This document shows, piece by piece, positions 15,979-24,157 of a stretch of DNA of 64,000 nucleotides. Both the position numbers and the translations under genes were made by a program. Under the pieces are notes generated by a model. It was not told where the DNA came from and did not search any database. It was given only the letters and a program-made list of their open reading frames with translations. Position 1 is the first letter of the stretch. Every line of letters starts with the position of its first letter. Source of the stretch: Rubrivivax sp. SCN 71-131 (GTDB lineage: Bacteria; Pseudomonadota; Gammaproteobacteria; Burkholderiales; Burkholderiaceae_C); NCBI GenBank assembly GCA_001724995.1, contig MEFD01000012.1, positions 1 to 64,000 of the forward strand. The letters run 5' to 3'.

Positions 15979-17180
15979 GTCATCACGCCGTCATTCCCTA
16001 CGGGGCCTACTGGAGCACGCCCTTCGCGCGCTGGCAGGGCGCCTTCGCCAACCTCAACAGCCTGGAGTTCGCCGCCCACGTCGTGCGCGCCGAACTCGCG
16101 CAGCGCCGCATCGACCCGGCGCTGTTCGACCACGGCGTGCTCGGCCTGTCGGTGCCGCAGAAGCACTCCTTCTACGGCCTGCCCTGGCTCGCCGGCCTGG
16201 CCGGCATGCCGGGCCTTGCCGGGCCGACGCTGATGCAGGCCTGCGCCACCGGCGTGCGCACGCTGCTCGCCGGCGCGCAGGAGATCGAGGCCGGGCTCGC
16301 GAGCACGGTGCTCGTCGTCAACGCCGACCGCACCAGCAACGGCCCGCACCTCTACTACCCCAATCCGCGCGGCCCCGGCGGCACCGGCGCCGCCGAGGAC
16401 TGGGTGATGGACAACTTCGGCTGCGACCCGCTCGGTCACCACTCGATGCTGGCGACGGCCGAGAACGTCGCCAGCCGGCATCGCATCGGCAGCGCCGAGC
16501 AGCACGAGGTGGTGCTGGCGCGCGAGGCGCAGTACCGCCAGGCGCTGGCCGACGGCGCCGCCTTCCTCAAGCGCTTCATGACCCTGCCCTTCGAGGTGCC
16601 GGCGCCGGGCTTCAAGAAGGTCGCGACGCGGCTCGAGGGCGACGAGGGCGTGAGCCATTCGACGCCCGAAGGCCTGACCGCGCTGAAGCCGGTGATGCCC
16701 GGCGGCAGCGTCACCTTCGGCGGCCAGACGCACCCGGCGGACGGCAACGCCGGCCTCGTGCTGACCACCCCCGAGCGCGCGCGCGAGCTCGCCAGCGACC
16801 CCAAGATCGGCGTGCGCCTGCTCGGCTTCGGCCAGGCGCGCGTCGAACTCGCACTCATGCCCGAGGCGCCTGCGCCGGCCGCGGCGCGCGCGCTGGCGCA
16901 GGCGGGGCTGGCCATCGGCGACATCGACGTCATCAAGACGCACAACCCCTTCGCGCTCAACGACCTCGTGTTCGCGAAGGTGATGGGCATCGCCTGGCAG
17001 CCGATCAACCCCTTCGGCTGCTCGCTCGTCTGGGGCCATCCGCAGGCGCCGATGGGCACGCGCGCGATCATCGAGCTGATCGAGGCGCTGGCGCTGCGCG
17101 GCGGCGGACGCGGCCTCTTCACCGGCTGCGCCGCCGGCGACAGCGCGATGGCCGTGGTCATCGAGGTCGGCGACGTCTGA
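15975..17180 (+). CDS. Thiolase-family protein (aryl-beta-ketoacyl-CoA thiolase)
   Basis: 401-residue thiolase. The nucleophile is C90 (LMQACATGVRTL); the His loop is WGHPQAPMG and the C-terminal catalytic Cys is C385 (TGCAAGDSAM). The usual NEAFA motif is replaced by NPFALND, as in divergent thiolases for unusual acyl groups. By context it should cleave 2-aminobenzoylacetyl-CoA to 2-aminobenzoyl-CoA plus acetyl-CoA, the last step of the indoleacetate pathway. It is translationally coupled to the regulator gene. Biosynthetic condensation is unlikely given the catabolic neighbours. Confidence 0.8.
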   Translation: MSHHAVIPYGAYWSTPFARWQGAFANLNSLEFAAHVVRAELAQRRIDPALFDHGVLGLSVPQKHSFYGLPWLAGLAGMPGLAGPTLMQACATGVRTLLAGAQEIEAGLASTVLVVNADRTSNGPHLYYPNPRGPGGTGAAEDWVMDNFGCDPLGHHSMLATAENVASRHRIGSAEQHEVVLAREAQYRQALADGAAFLKRFMTLPFEVPAPGFKKVATRLEGDEGVSHSTPEGLTALKPVMPGGSVTFGGQTHPADGNAGLVLTTPERARELASDPKIGVRLLGFGQARVELALMPEAPAPAAARALAQAGLAIGDIDVIKTHNPFALNDLVFAKVMGIAWQPINPFGCSLVWGHPQAPMGTRAIIELIEALALRGGGRGLFTGCAAGDSAMAVVIEVGDV

Positions 17181-17200
17181 TCGACTCGCCAAGACCTGTC

Positions 17201-18793
17201 ATGGAGCTGCTACCCGCCGACTGGATCCACGCGGCCGCGGCGCGCTGCGCCGGCAAGGACGCCCTGGTGTGCGCCGACGGCCGCTGGACGTACGAGCGGC
17301 TGACGCGCGAGATCGAGCGCTGCGAACACGCGCTGGCCGCCGGCGGCGTCGGCCAGGGACAGGTCGTCGCCTGGCTCGGACTGAACAGCGCCGCGATGCT
17401 GACGATGCTCTTTGCCTGCGCCCGGCGCGGCGCGATCTTCGTGCCGATGAACTGGCGCCTGGCGTCGCCCGAGCACCGCGTCATGCTCGCCGAGTGCCGG
17501 CCCGCGTTCCTCTTTGCCGACGCCTCCTTCGCGGGCCCCTGTCAGGCCGAAGCGGTGGCGCCCGCGGGCACGCGCTGCATCGTCATCGGCGACGGCTGCC
17601 CGGCCGGCTGGGAGCCCTGGGCGGACTTCGTCGCGGCCGGTGCCGCCCGCATGGCGGGCGCGCCGGGCGATCTCCGCCCCGACATTGCGCCGCAGGCGCC
17701 GCTGCTGCTGTGCTACACGTCCGGCTCCACCGGAAGCCCCAAGGGCGTGATGCTCTCGCACGACGCGCTGTGCGCCAATGCCGACGCGAGCGTCGACATG
17801 CACGCGATGACGCAGGCCGACCGCGTGCTCACCACGCTGCCGCTGTTCCACGTCGGCGGCCTCAACATCCAGACGCTGCCGGCGCTGCGCAGCGGTTGCA
17901 CCGTGGCGCTGCACGCCAAGTTCGATCCGGCAGCGACGTTGGCGGCGATCGCTGCGCACGCCATCACCCTCACCGTGCTCGTGCCGGCGCAGCTCGACGC
18001 CGTGATGGCACTGCCCGAATGGGCGACGGCCAACCTCGGCAGTCTGCGTGCCATCTCCACCGGCTCGACGGTGGTGCCCGAGCGCCTGTGCCATGCGGTG
18101 CATGCCCGCGGCGTGCCGCTGATCCAGGTCTGGGGCGCCACCGAAACCGCGCCCATCGCCTCCTGCCAGCATGCCGACGAGGCGCTGCGCACCGCCGGCT
18201 CGGCCGGGCGCGCAGCGCTGGGCGTGGCGCTGCGCATCGTCGACGCCGAAGGCCGCGACCTGCCGCACGGGCAGTCGGGCGAGATCCTCGTGCATGGCCG
18301 CAACGTGATGAGCGGCTACTGGCAGGGCGCGTCGGCGACGGCGCGCGCCCTCGTCGACGGCTGGTTCCACTCGGGCGATCGCGGACGGCTCGACGCGCAA
18401 GGCTTCCTCTGGGTCGACGGCCGGCTCAAGGACATGATCATCTCCGGCGGCGAGAACGTCAGCCCGGCCGAAGTCGAGATCGCGCTGCAGGAGGATCCCG
18501 ACATCGTCGAGGCCGCCGTCGTCGGACGGCCCGACGCACGCTGGGGCGAACGCGTGGTGGCGGTGGTCGTGCCGCGGCCCGGCGCCGACCTCGACGCGGA
18601 CGCGGTGATGGCCCGGCTGGAAGGCCGCATCGCCCGCTTCAAGCAACCCAAGCAGGTCTTCGTCGTCGACGCGCTGCCCCGCACCGCACTCGGCAAGGTG
18701 CGCAAGGAAGACGTGCGCGCGCTGGTGGCGCGACTCGCCGACGCGACCCCCGCCACCCCCTCCGCCCCCTCCACCCCGGAGTCCTCTGCATGA
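17201..18793 (+). CDS. iaaB: Indoleacetate-CoA ligase-like acyl-CoA synthetase
   Basis: 530-residue ANL-superfamily CoA ligase. Motifs: P-loop CYTSGSTGSPKGV, A5-type WGATETAP, the FHSGDRG region, the hinge LKDMIISGGENVSP and the catalytic Lys in TALGKVRK. It activates a carboxylate to its CoA thioester through an acyl-AMP. The known counterpart in Aromatoleum (IaaB) is an indoleacetate-CoA ligase. Its stop overlaps the HyuA start (ATGA). The C-terminal tail is a short Ala/Pro/Thr-rich run. Substrate is inferred from synteny; the enzyme class is certain. Confidence 0.8.
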   Translation: MELLPADWIHAAAARCAGKDALVCADGRWTYERLTREIERCEHALAAGGVGQGQVVAWLGLNSAAMLTMLFACARRGAIFVPMNWRLASPEHRVMLAECRPAFLFADASFAGPCQAEAVAPAGTRCIVIGDGCPAGWEPWADFVAAGAARMAGAPGDLRPDIAPQAPLLLCYTSGSTGSPKGVMLSHDALCANADASVDMHAMTQADRVLTTLPLFHVGGLNIQTLPALRSGCTVALHAKFDPAATLAAIAAHAITLTVLVPAQLDAVMALPEWATANLGSLRAISTGSTVVPERLCHAVHARGVPLIQVWGATETAPIASCQHADEALRTAGSAGRAALGVALRIVDAEGRDLPHGQSGEILVHGRNVMSGYWQGASATARALVDGWFHSGDRGRLDAQGFLWVDGRLKDMIISGGENVSPAEVEIALQEDPDIVEAAVVGRPDARWGERVVAVVVPRPGADLDADAVMARLEGRIARFKQPKQVFVVDALPRTALGKVRKEDVRALVARLADATPATPSAPSTPESSA

Positions 18794-20895
18794 CGCTCAA
18801 GATCGGCATCGACGTCGGCGGCACCTTCACCGACTTCGTCGTCACCCAGGACGGCCAGCCGCCGCGCATCCACAAGACGCTGTCCACGCCCGAGGATCCC
18901 TCGATCGCGGTCGTGCAGGGGCTGCAGGAGATCGCGCAGACGATGCAGCCGCCGCGCACGCTGCAGGAGATGGCGCAGGCGCTGGACACCATCGTGCACG
19001 GCACCACGGTGGCCACCAACGCCACGCTCACCTCCACCGGCGCCAGGACCGCTCTGCTGACCACCGAGGGCGTGCGCGACGCACTCGAGATGCGCCGCGG
19101 CATCCGCGAGGAGCAGTACAACAACCGCTACCGCAACGTCGTGCCGCTGGTACCGCGGGCGCGCCGCATCGGCATCAAGGGCCGCCTGGACAGCCAGGGG
19201 CAGGAGCTCGACGGGCTCGATGCCGCGGCGATCGAGGCCGCGCTCGCCGGCTGGCGCGACGAGGGCGTGGAGGCGGTGGCGATCTGCTTCATGAACGCCT
19301 TCGCCAACCCCGTGCACGAGCAGGCCGCCGCCGCCGCCGTGCGCCGCGCGCTGCCGCGCGCCTACCTCTCGGTGTCCACCGAGGTGCTGCCCTCGATCCG
19401 CTTCTACGAGCGCGTCAGCACCACCGTGCTCAACGCCTACGTCGGGCCCAAGCTCGGCCACTACCTCGACCAGCTCGTCGAGCGCCTGCGCGGCATCGGC
19501 TTCGCCGGGCTGCTGCTCATCATGCAGAGCAACGGCGGCGTGATCTCGCCGCAGGCCGCGCGCGACAAGGCGGCACTCACCCTCCTCTCCGGCCCGGCCG
19601 GCGGCCCCGGCGCCGGGCTCTTCTACGCGCAGGCGCTCGGGCAGGACCGCTGCATCACCACCGACATGGGCGGCACCAGCTTCGAGACCTCGGTGGCCGT
19701 GCGCGCGCCGATGCTGAAGAACGACGGCGAGATCGCGCGCCACAAGATCGCGCTGCCGATGCTCGACATTCACACCATCGGCGCGGGCGGCGGCTCGATC
19801 GGCTGGCTGGACGAAGGCGGCCTGCTGCGCATGGGCCCGCAGAGCGCGGGTGCCGCGCCGGGGCCCGCCTGCTACGGCAAGGGCGGTACGCTGCCCACGA
19901 CCACCGACGCCAATGTCGTGCTCGGCTACCTGGACCCCGGCTACTTCGCCGGCGGCAGCATGAAGCTCGACGCCGAGGCCGCGCGCCGCGCGATCGACGA
20001 GCACATCGCGCGGCCCATGGGCCTGTCGGTCGAGCGCGCCGCCGCGGGCATGTACCGCGTGGCCTGCAACAACATGGCGCAGGGCGTGCGCGAGGTGACG
20101 ATCAAGCGCGGCTTCGACCCGCGCGAGTTCCCGATGATTCCCGGCGGCGGCGCCGGGCCCATCCACGGCTGCCTGATCTGCGCCGAGCTCGGCATCCCGC
20201 TCATGATCGTGCCGCGCGAGGCCTCGGTGCTGTGCGCCTTCGGCATGCTGATGGGAGAGTTGAAGCACGACTTCGTGCGCACCTTCGTCGCGCGGCTGTC
20301 GCAGCTCGACTGGACGCGGCTTGCGGCCCTCGTCGACGAGATGGCCGCCGAGGGCGCGGCGCAGCTCGAAGGCGAGCGCGTGCCTGGAGAGCGCCAGCGC
20401 ATCGAGCTGCGCCTGGACTGCCGCTACCTGCGCCAGTACCACGAGGTCTCGGTGCAGGTGCCGCTGGCCGCCGTGCACGGCCGCGACGAGGCGGCGATCG
20501 CGCGCGCCTTCCACGACGAGCACCGCCGCCTCTTCGGCTACACGCTCGAGGCCGAGGGCAGCGCCATCGAGATCATCAACGTGCGCCTGCAGGCGATCGG
20601 CGCCACGACGCGGCCGGAGATCGCGCGCCAGGCCGCGGGCGAGCCCGACGCGAGTGCTGCGCGCAAGGGCGGCCGCCGCATATACCTCCCCGAGCGCGAC
20701 GACTTCGCCGAGGTCGCGGTCTACGACGGCCACCGCATGCACGCCGGCCACCGCGTGCAGGGCCCGGCGCTGATCGAGCAGCAGACGACGGCGATCTTCG
20801 TCTCCGAGGGCTTCGACGGCCTCGTCGACGGCCTGGGCTCCTTCGTGCTGTACGCCAAGGGCCGCGAAGACCTCGTCGCCGCCGCCACCGCCTGA
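18790..20895 (+). CDS. Hydantoinase A/oxoprolinase-type ATPase subunit
   Basis: 701-residue HyuA-family protein with the actin-like ATP-binding start GIDVGGTFTDFVV, then HGTTVATNAT, TDMGGTSF and GGGAGPIHG. With HyuB it couples ATP hydrolysis to opening of a lactam or imide ring. In this operon the expected substrate is 2-oxoindole-3-acetate, whose lactam would be opened to (2-aminophenyl)succinate. The same family also includes ketone carboxylases (acetone, acetophenone) and 5-oxoprolinases, so substrate rests on gene context. Fifteen bases separate it from hyuB. Confidence 0.85.
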   Translation: MTLKIGIDVGGTFTDFVVTQDGQPPRIHKTLSTPEDPSIAVVQGLQEIAQTMQPPRTLQEMAQALDTIVHGTTVATNATLTSTGARTALLTTEGVRDALEMRRGIREEQYNNRYRNVVPLVPRARRIGIKGRLDSQGQELDGLDAAAIEAALAGWRDEGVEAVAICFMNAFANPVHEQAAAAAVRRALPRAYLSVSTEVLPSIRFYERVSTTVLNAYVGPKLGHYLDQLVERLRGIGFAGLLLIMQSNGGVISPQAARDKAALTLLSGPAGGPGAGLFYAQALGQDRCITTDMGGTSFETSVAVRAPMLKNDGEIARHKIALPMLDIHTIGAGGGSIGWLDEGGLLRMGPQSAGAAPGPACYGKGGTLPTTTDANVVLGYLDPGYFAGGSMKLDAEAARRAIDEHIARPMGLSVERAAAGMYRVACNNMAQGVREVTIKRGFDPREFPMIPGGGAGPIHGCLICAELGIPLMIVPREASVLCAFGMLMGELKHDFVRTFVARLSQLDWTRLAALVDEMAAEGAAQLEGERVPGERQRIELRLDCRYLRQYHEVSVQVPLAAVHGRDEAAIARAFHDEHRRLFGYTLEAEGSAIEIINVRLQAIGATTRPEIARQAAGEPDASAARKGGRRIYLPERDDFAEVAVYDGHRMHAGHRVQGPALIEQQTTAIFVSEGFDGLVDGLGSFVLYAKGREDLVAAATA

Positions 20896-20910
20896 ACCGG
20901 GAGCCCCGCC

Positions 20911-22623
20911 ATGACGACGATCGACCCCATCCTGCTCTCGGTCTACGCGCGCAGCTTCAAGGCCATCACCGACGAGATGAGCATCTCGATGGAGCGCACC
21001 ACGCGCAGCCCCATCCTGTGCGAAGCCAAGGACTACGTCACCGGCCTCTACGACGCCGAGGGCCGCATGCTCGAGCAGACGGAGAACCTGCCCATCCTCG
21101 CCTTCTCGCTGGCGCCGGTGTGCAAGCACATCCGCAAGACCTTCGAGGGCGACATCCACGACGGCGACGTCTTCTTCCACAACGACGTCTTCAGCCTGGG
21201 CAACCAGAACAACGACGTCGCGGTCTTCAAGCCGGTGTTCTTCGAGGGCGAGCTGGTCGGCTGGACGGCCGTGAAGGGCCACCAGGCCGACATCGGCGGC
21301 GCCGTGGCCGGCGGCTACAACCCCAACGCGGTCGAGGTCTGGCAGGAGGCGCTGCGCATCCCCGCGGTGAAGGTGGTCGACCGCGGCAAGCTGCGCCAGG
21401 ACGTGTGGAACCTGATCTTCGCCAACGTACGCCTGGAGATCGTGCAGCACGACATGAAGGCCGAGATGGGCGCCTGCGAGATCGGCGCGCGCCGCATGCT
21501 GGAGCTGCTCGCCAAGTACGGGCGCAGCAGCTACGAGGCGCACAAGCAGGCGCTCTTCGACGCCACGCGCCGCATGATGCAGGCCGAGATCGCGAAGATC
21601 CCCAACGGCCGCTACAGCGGCGAGGGCTATGTCTACTACGACGGTCGCCACGAGGGCAGCAAGTTCACGATCCGGGTCGACATCGACGTGCAGGAGCAGT
21701 CGATCCGCTTCGACTACTCGCGCACCGACGCGCAGACCAACGGCTTCGTCAACGGCACCTTCACCTCGAGCGCCTCGGCCACCATCCTCACGCTGCTGCA
21801 GATGGTCAACCCCGACATCCCGCACAACGAGGGCATGGTCGAGCCGATCGAGATCGTCATCCCCGAGGGCACCCTCCTCAACGCCGCCTACCCCAAGGCG
21901 ACGACCTTCGGCAACCACCTCTGCCCGCCCAACGCGGACGCCATCCAGCGGGCGCTCAGCGCCGTGCTGCCCGACCGCGTCACCGCGGGCTGGAACAACC
22001 TGCTGGCGTCGCTGACCACCGGCATCGACCCACGCAGCGGCGAGAAGTACGTCGACATCGGCTTCATGGGCCTGAAGGGCGGCTCGGGCGCGCTGCAGGG
22101 TTGCGACGGCTACGACCACATCGGTATGATCGACGCCTCCGGCGGCGTGCTCGACCAGGACTACGAGATGTTCGAGCAGCAGACGCCGCACCGGCTGCTC
22201 AAGCACGAACTGCTCGCCGATTCCGCCGGCCCCGGGCGCTGGCGCGGCGGCCTCGGGGTGGAGACGGTCTTCGAGATCGGCAGCGACGACACCCAGCTCG
22301 TCACCTTCGGCGACGGCGACTTCGAGGGCGCCTTTGGTCTCGCCGGAGGCCAGGGCGCGGGGCTGAACTTCATCCGCCTGCACTACCCCGACGGGCGCAC
22401 CGTGGTGCCGCGCAACAAGGATCTCATCACCGGCGTACCCAAGGGCACCGTCTACCACCAGGTGGCCAACGGCGGCGGTGGATTCGGCGACCCCAAGCGG
22501 CGCGACCGCAGGCTGCTCGCCGAGGAGGTGCGAAACGGCATCATTTCGCGCGAGGCGGCGCTGCGCGACTACGGCGCCACGGCCGCCGAGCTGGACACGG
22601 GCGCTGCGGGGGCCCCGGCATGA
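20911..22623 (+). CDS. Hydantoinase B/oxoprolinase-type subunit
   Basis: 570-residue HyuB-family partner of the preceding HyuA. Family features include the opening DPILLSVYARSFKAITDEM, the metal-site region KGHQADIGGAVAGGY, FGNHLCPPN, and the glycine-rich C-terminal NGGGGFGDP. Together they make the ATP-dependent ring-opening amidohydrolase proposed for oxindoleacetate. It is not a stand-alone hydantoin enzyme: no hydantoin racemase or carbamoylase is nearby. Its stop overlaps the acyl-CoA dehydrogenase start (ATGA). Confidence 0.87.
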   Translation: MTTIDPILLSVYARSFKAITDEMSISMERTTRSPILCEAKDYVTGLYDAEGRMLEQTENLPILAFSLAPVCKHIRKTFEGDIHDGDVFFHNDVFSLGNQNNDVAVFKPVFFEGELVGWTAVKGHQADIGGAVAGGYNPNAVEVWQEALRIPAVKVVDRGKLRQDVWNLIFANVRLEIVQHDMKAEMGACEIGARRMLELLAKYGRSSYEAHKQALFDATRRMMQAEIAKIPNGRYSGEGYVYYDGRHEGSKFTIRVDIDVQEQSIRFDYSRTDAQTNGFVNGTFTSSASATILTLLQMVNPDIPHNEGMVEPIEIVIPEGTLLNAAYPKATTFGNHLCPPNADAIQRALSAVLPDRVTAGWNNLLASLTTGIDPRSGEKYVDIGFMGLKGGSGALQGCDGYDHIGMIDASGGVLDQDYEMFEQQTPHRLLKHELLADSAGPGRWRGGLGVETVFEIGSDDTQLVTFGDGDFEGAFGLAGGQGAGLNFIRLHYPDGRTVVPRNKDLITGVPKGTVYHQVANGGGGFGDPKRRDRRLLAEEVRNGIISREAALRDYGATAAELDTGAAGAPA

Positions 22624-23762
22624 ACTTCGACCTCAGCGACGACCAGCGCGCGATCCGCGAGGCCTTCGCGCGCTTCGTCGACGAACGCGTCGTGCCGCAG
22701 GCCGCGGCGCTGGACGAGGCGCACGCCTTCCCGCGCGAACTCTTCGCGGAACTCGGCGGCCTGGGCTTCTTCGGCATGCGCTACCCGGAGGCGCTGGGCG
22801 GCTCGGGGCTGGCGCTGCCCGAGTTCGCGCTCGCGCTGGAAGAAATCGCGCGCGGCTCGATGTCGCTGGCCGGTGCCGCGGCGATGCAGTCGCTCATGGG
22901 CACCAAGTTCCTGCAGCTGCTGGGCAACGCGGACATCCTCGAGCGACTCTTCAAGCCCGCGCTCCGCGGCGCGAAGATCGGCGCCATCTGCATGACCGAG
23001 CCCGGCGCGGGCTCGGACCTCGGCGGCATCACGACCACGGCGACGGCGGTCGACGGCGGCTTTCGGCTGAACGGCCGCAAGACCTGGATCACCTCGGCGC
23101 CGGTGGCCGACTTCTTCACCGTCTTCGCCAAGGTCGGCGGCAAGGGGCCCGAGGGCAAGCTGACCATCTTCCTCGTCGAGCGCGACTTCCCCGGCCTCGT
23201 CGTCGGGCGCGCCATCCACAAGATGGGCGTGTGGGCGCTGCCGACCTCGGAAGTTGCCTTCGACGACTGCTTCGTCCCCGATTCGCACCGCCTCTCGCGC
23301 GAGGTCGGCGACGGCGAGCAGCACCTGCGCAAGACGCTGGCCGAGATCCGCGTCATCACCGGCGCCATGGCCCTTGGAGTCGCGCGCGCGGCCCTGGCCG
23401 AGGCGCAGCGCTACGCCGCCGAGCGCGTGCAGTTCGGCAAGCCGATCAACCGCTTCCAGGCGATCCAGTTCAAGCTCGCCGAGATGGCAACCGCACTCGA
23501 ATCGGCCGTGCTGATGGTGCGCCACGCCGCCTGGCTGCACGCGCAAGGGCGCCCGCACCACAAGGAGGCGGCGATGGCCAAGCTGCACGCCACCGAGACC
23601 GCCGCCACGATCTGCGACCAGGCCGCCCGCGTGCTCGCCAGCTACGGCTACGCGATGGAGTACCCGGTGCAGCGCTACGTGCGCGACGTGCGCTTCACGC
23701 TCATCGGCGGGGGAACGAGCGAGATCCTCAAGCTCATCATCGCGAAAGAGGTGTCATCTTGA
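22620..23762 (+). CDS. iaaF: Decarboxylating acyl-CoA dehydrogenase, IaaF-like
   Basis: 380-residue flavin acyl-CoA dehydrogenase with normal architecture (MTEPGAGSDLGG FAD/substrate loop, TWITSAP, ERVQFGKPI). The catalytic base is missing at both positions known in the family: the medium-chain position is G364 (IGGGTSEI instead of YEGT) and the isovaleryl/long-chain position is I243 (AEIRV). That fits benzylmalonyl-CoA dehydrogenase (IaaF) of Aromatoleum, reported to replace proton abstraction by loss of the 2-carboxy group, giving cinnamoyl-CoA and CO2. Here the physiological product would be 2-aminocinnamoyl-CoA. The neighbouring mutase genes supply the malonyl-type substrate. Confidence 0.83.
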   Translation: MNFDLSDDQRAIREAFARFVDERVVPQAAALDEAHAFPRELFAELGGLGFFGMRYPEALGGSGLALPEFALALEEIARGSMSLAGAAAMQSLMGTKFLQLLGNADILERLFKPALRGAKIGAICMTEPGAGSDLGGITTTATAVDGGFRLNGRKTWITSAPVADFFTVFAKVGGKGPEGKLTIFLVERDFPGLVVGRAIHKMGVWALPTSEVAFDDCFVPDSHRLSREVGDGEQHLRKTLAEIRVITGAMALGVARAALAEAQRYAAERVQFGKPINRFQAIQFKLAEMATALESAVLMVRHAAWLHAQGRPHHKEAAMAKLHATETAATICDQAARVLASYGYAMEYPVQRYVRDVRFTLIGGGTSEILKLIIAKEVSS

Positions 23763-24157
23763 ATACCGACCGACGCATCAAAATCGTCCTTGCCAAGCCG
23801 GGCCTGGACGGGCACGACCAGGGCGCCAAGGTGGTGGCGCGCGCGCTGCTCGACGCCGGCTTCGACGTGCACTACACCGGCCTGCGCCAGTCACCCGAAA
23901 TGGTCGTCGACGCGGCGCGGCGCGAGAACCCGGACGTGATCGCGCTGTCCTCGATGGCCGGCGCGCACATGCCCTTCTGCACGCGGCTCAAGCCCCTGCT
24001 GGAAGAAGCGGGAATGGGCGACCGGCTCTGGATCATCGGGGGCAACATCCCCGCTGCCGACCACGACGCGCTGCGTGCGCTCGGCTTCAAGGGCGTGTTC
24101 GCCACCGGCAGCAAGCTCGACGCGATCAGCGACTTCATTCGGGAGAACCTGCGATGA
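23759..24157 (+). CDS. B12-binding small subunit of acyl-CoA mutase
   Basis: 132-residue cobalamin-binding subunit of a methylmalonyl-CoA-mutase-type enzyme. The base-off/His-on motif DxHxxG is D17-G-H19-D-Q-G22, with H19 the expected cobalt ligand, followed by ALSSMAGAH and IIGGNIP. Translation begins at TTG (23759), which overlaps the previous stop as TTGA and has AAAGAGG upstream. The separate small subunit resembles isobutyryl- and 2-hydroxyisobutyryl-CoA mutases in organisation. Its partner begins at an ATGA overlap. Likely the equivalent of IaaG. Confidence 0.88.
   Translation: MNTDRRIKIVLAKPGLDGHDQGAKVVARALLDAGFDVHYTGLRQSPEMVVDAARRENPDVIALSSMAGAHMPFCTRLKPLLEEAGMGDRLWIIGGNIPAADHDALRALGFKGVFATGSKLDAISDFIRENLR

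Noticed and set aside
18790..22623. Hydantoin, 5-oxoproline or acetone-carboxylase pathway
   Set aside because: Two subunits of the family are present, but no racemase, carbamoylase, glutathione-linked genes or acetone-carboxylase third subunit; the operon context favours oxindole ring opening. Substrate cannot be settled from sequence alone.
22620..23762. Acyl-CoA dehydrogenase using the isovaleryl-type glutamate
   Set aside because: Counting from the conserved QFGKPI motif back to the helix places Ile243, not Glu242, at that position.
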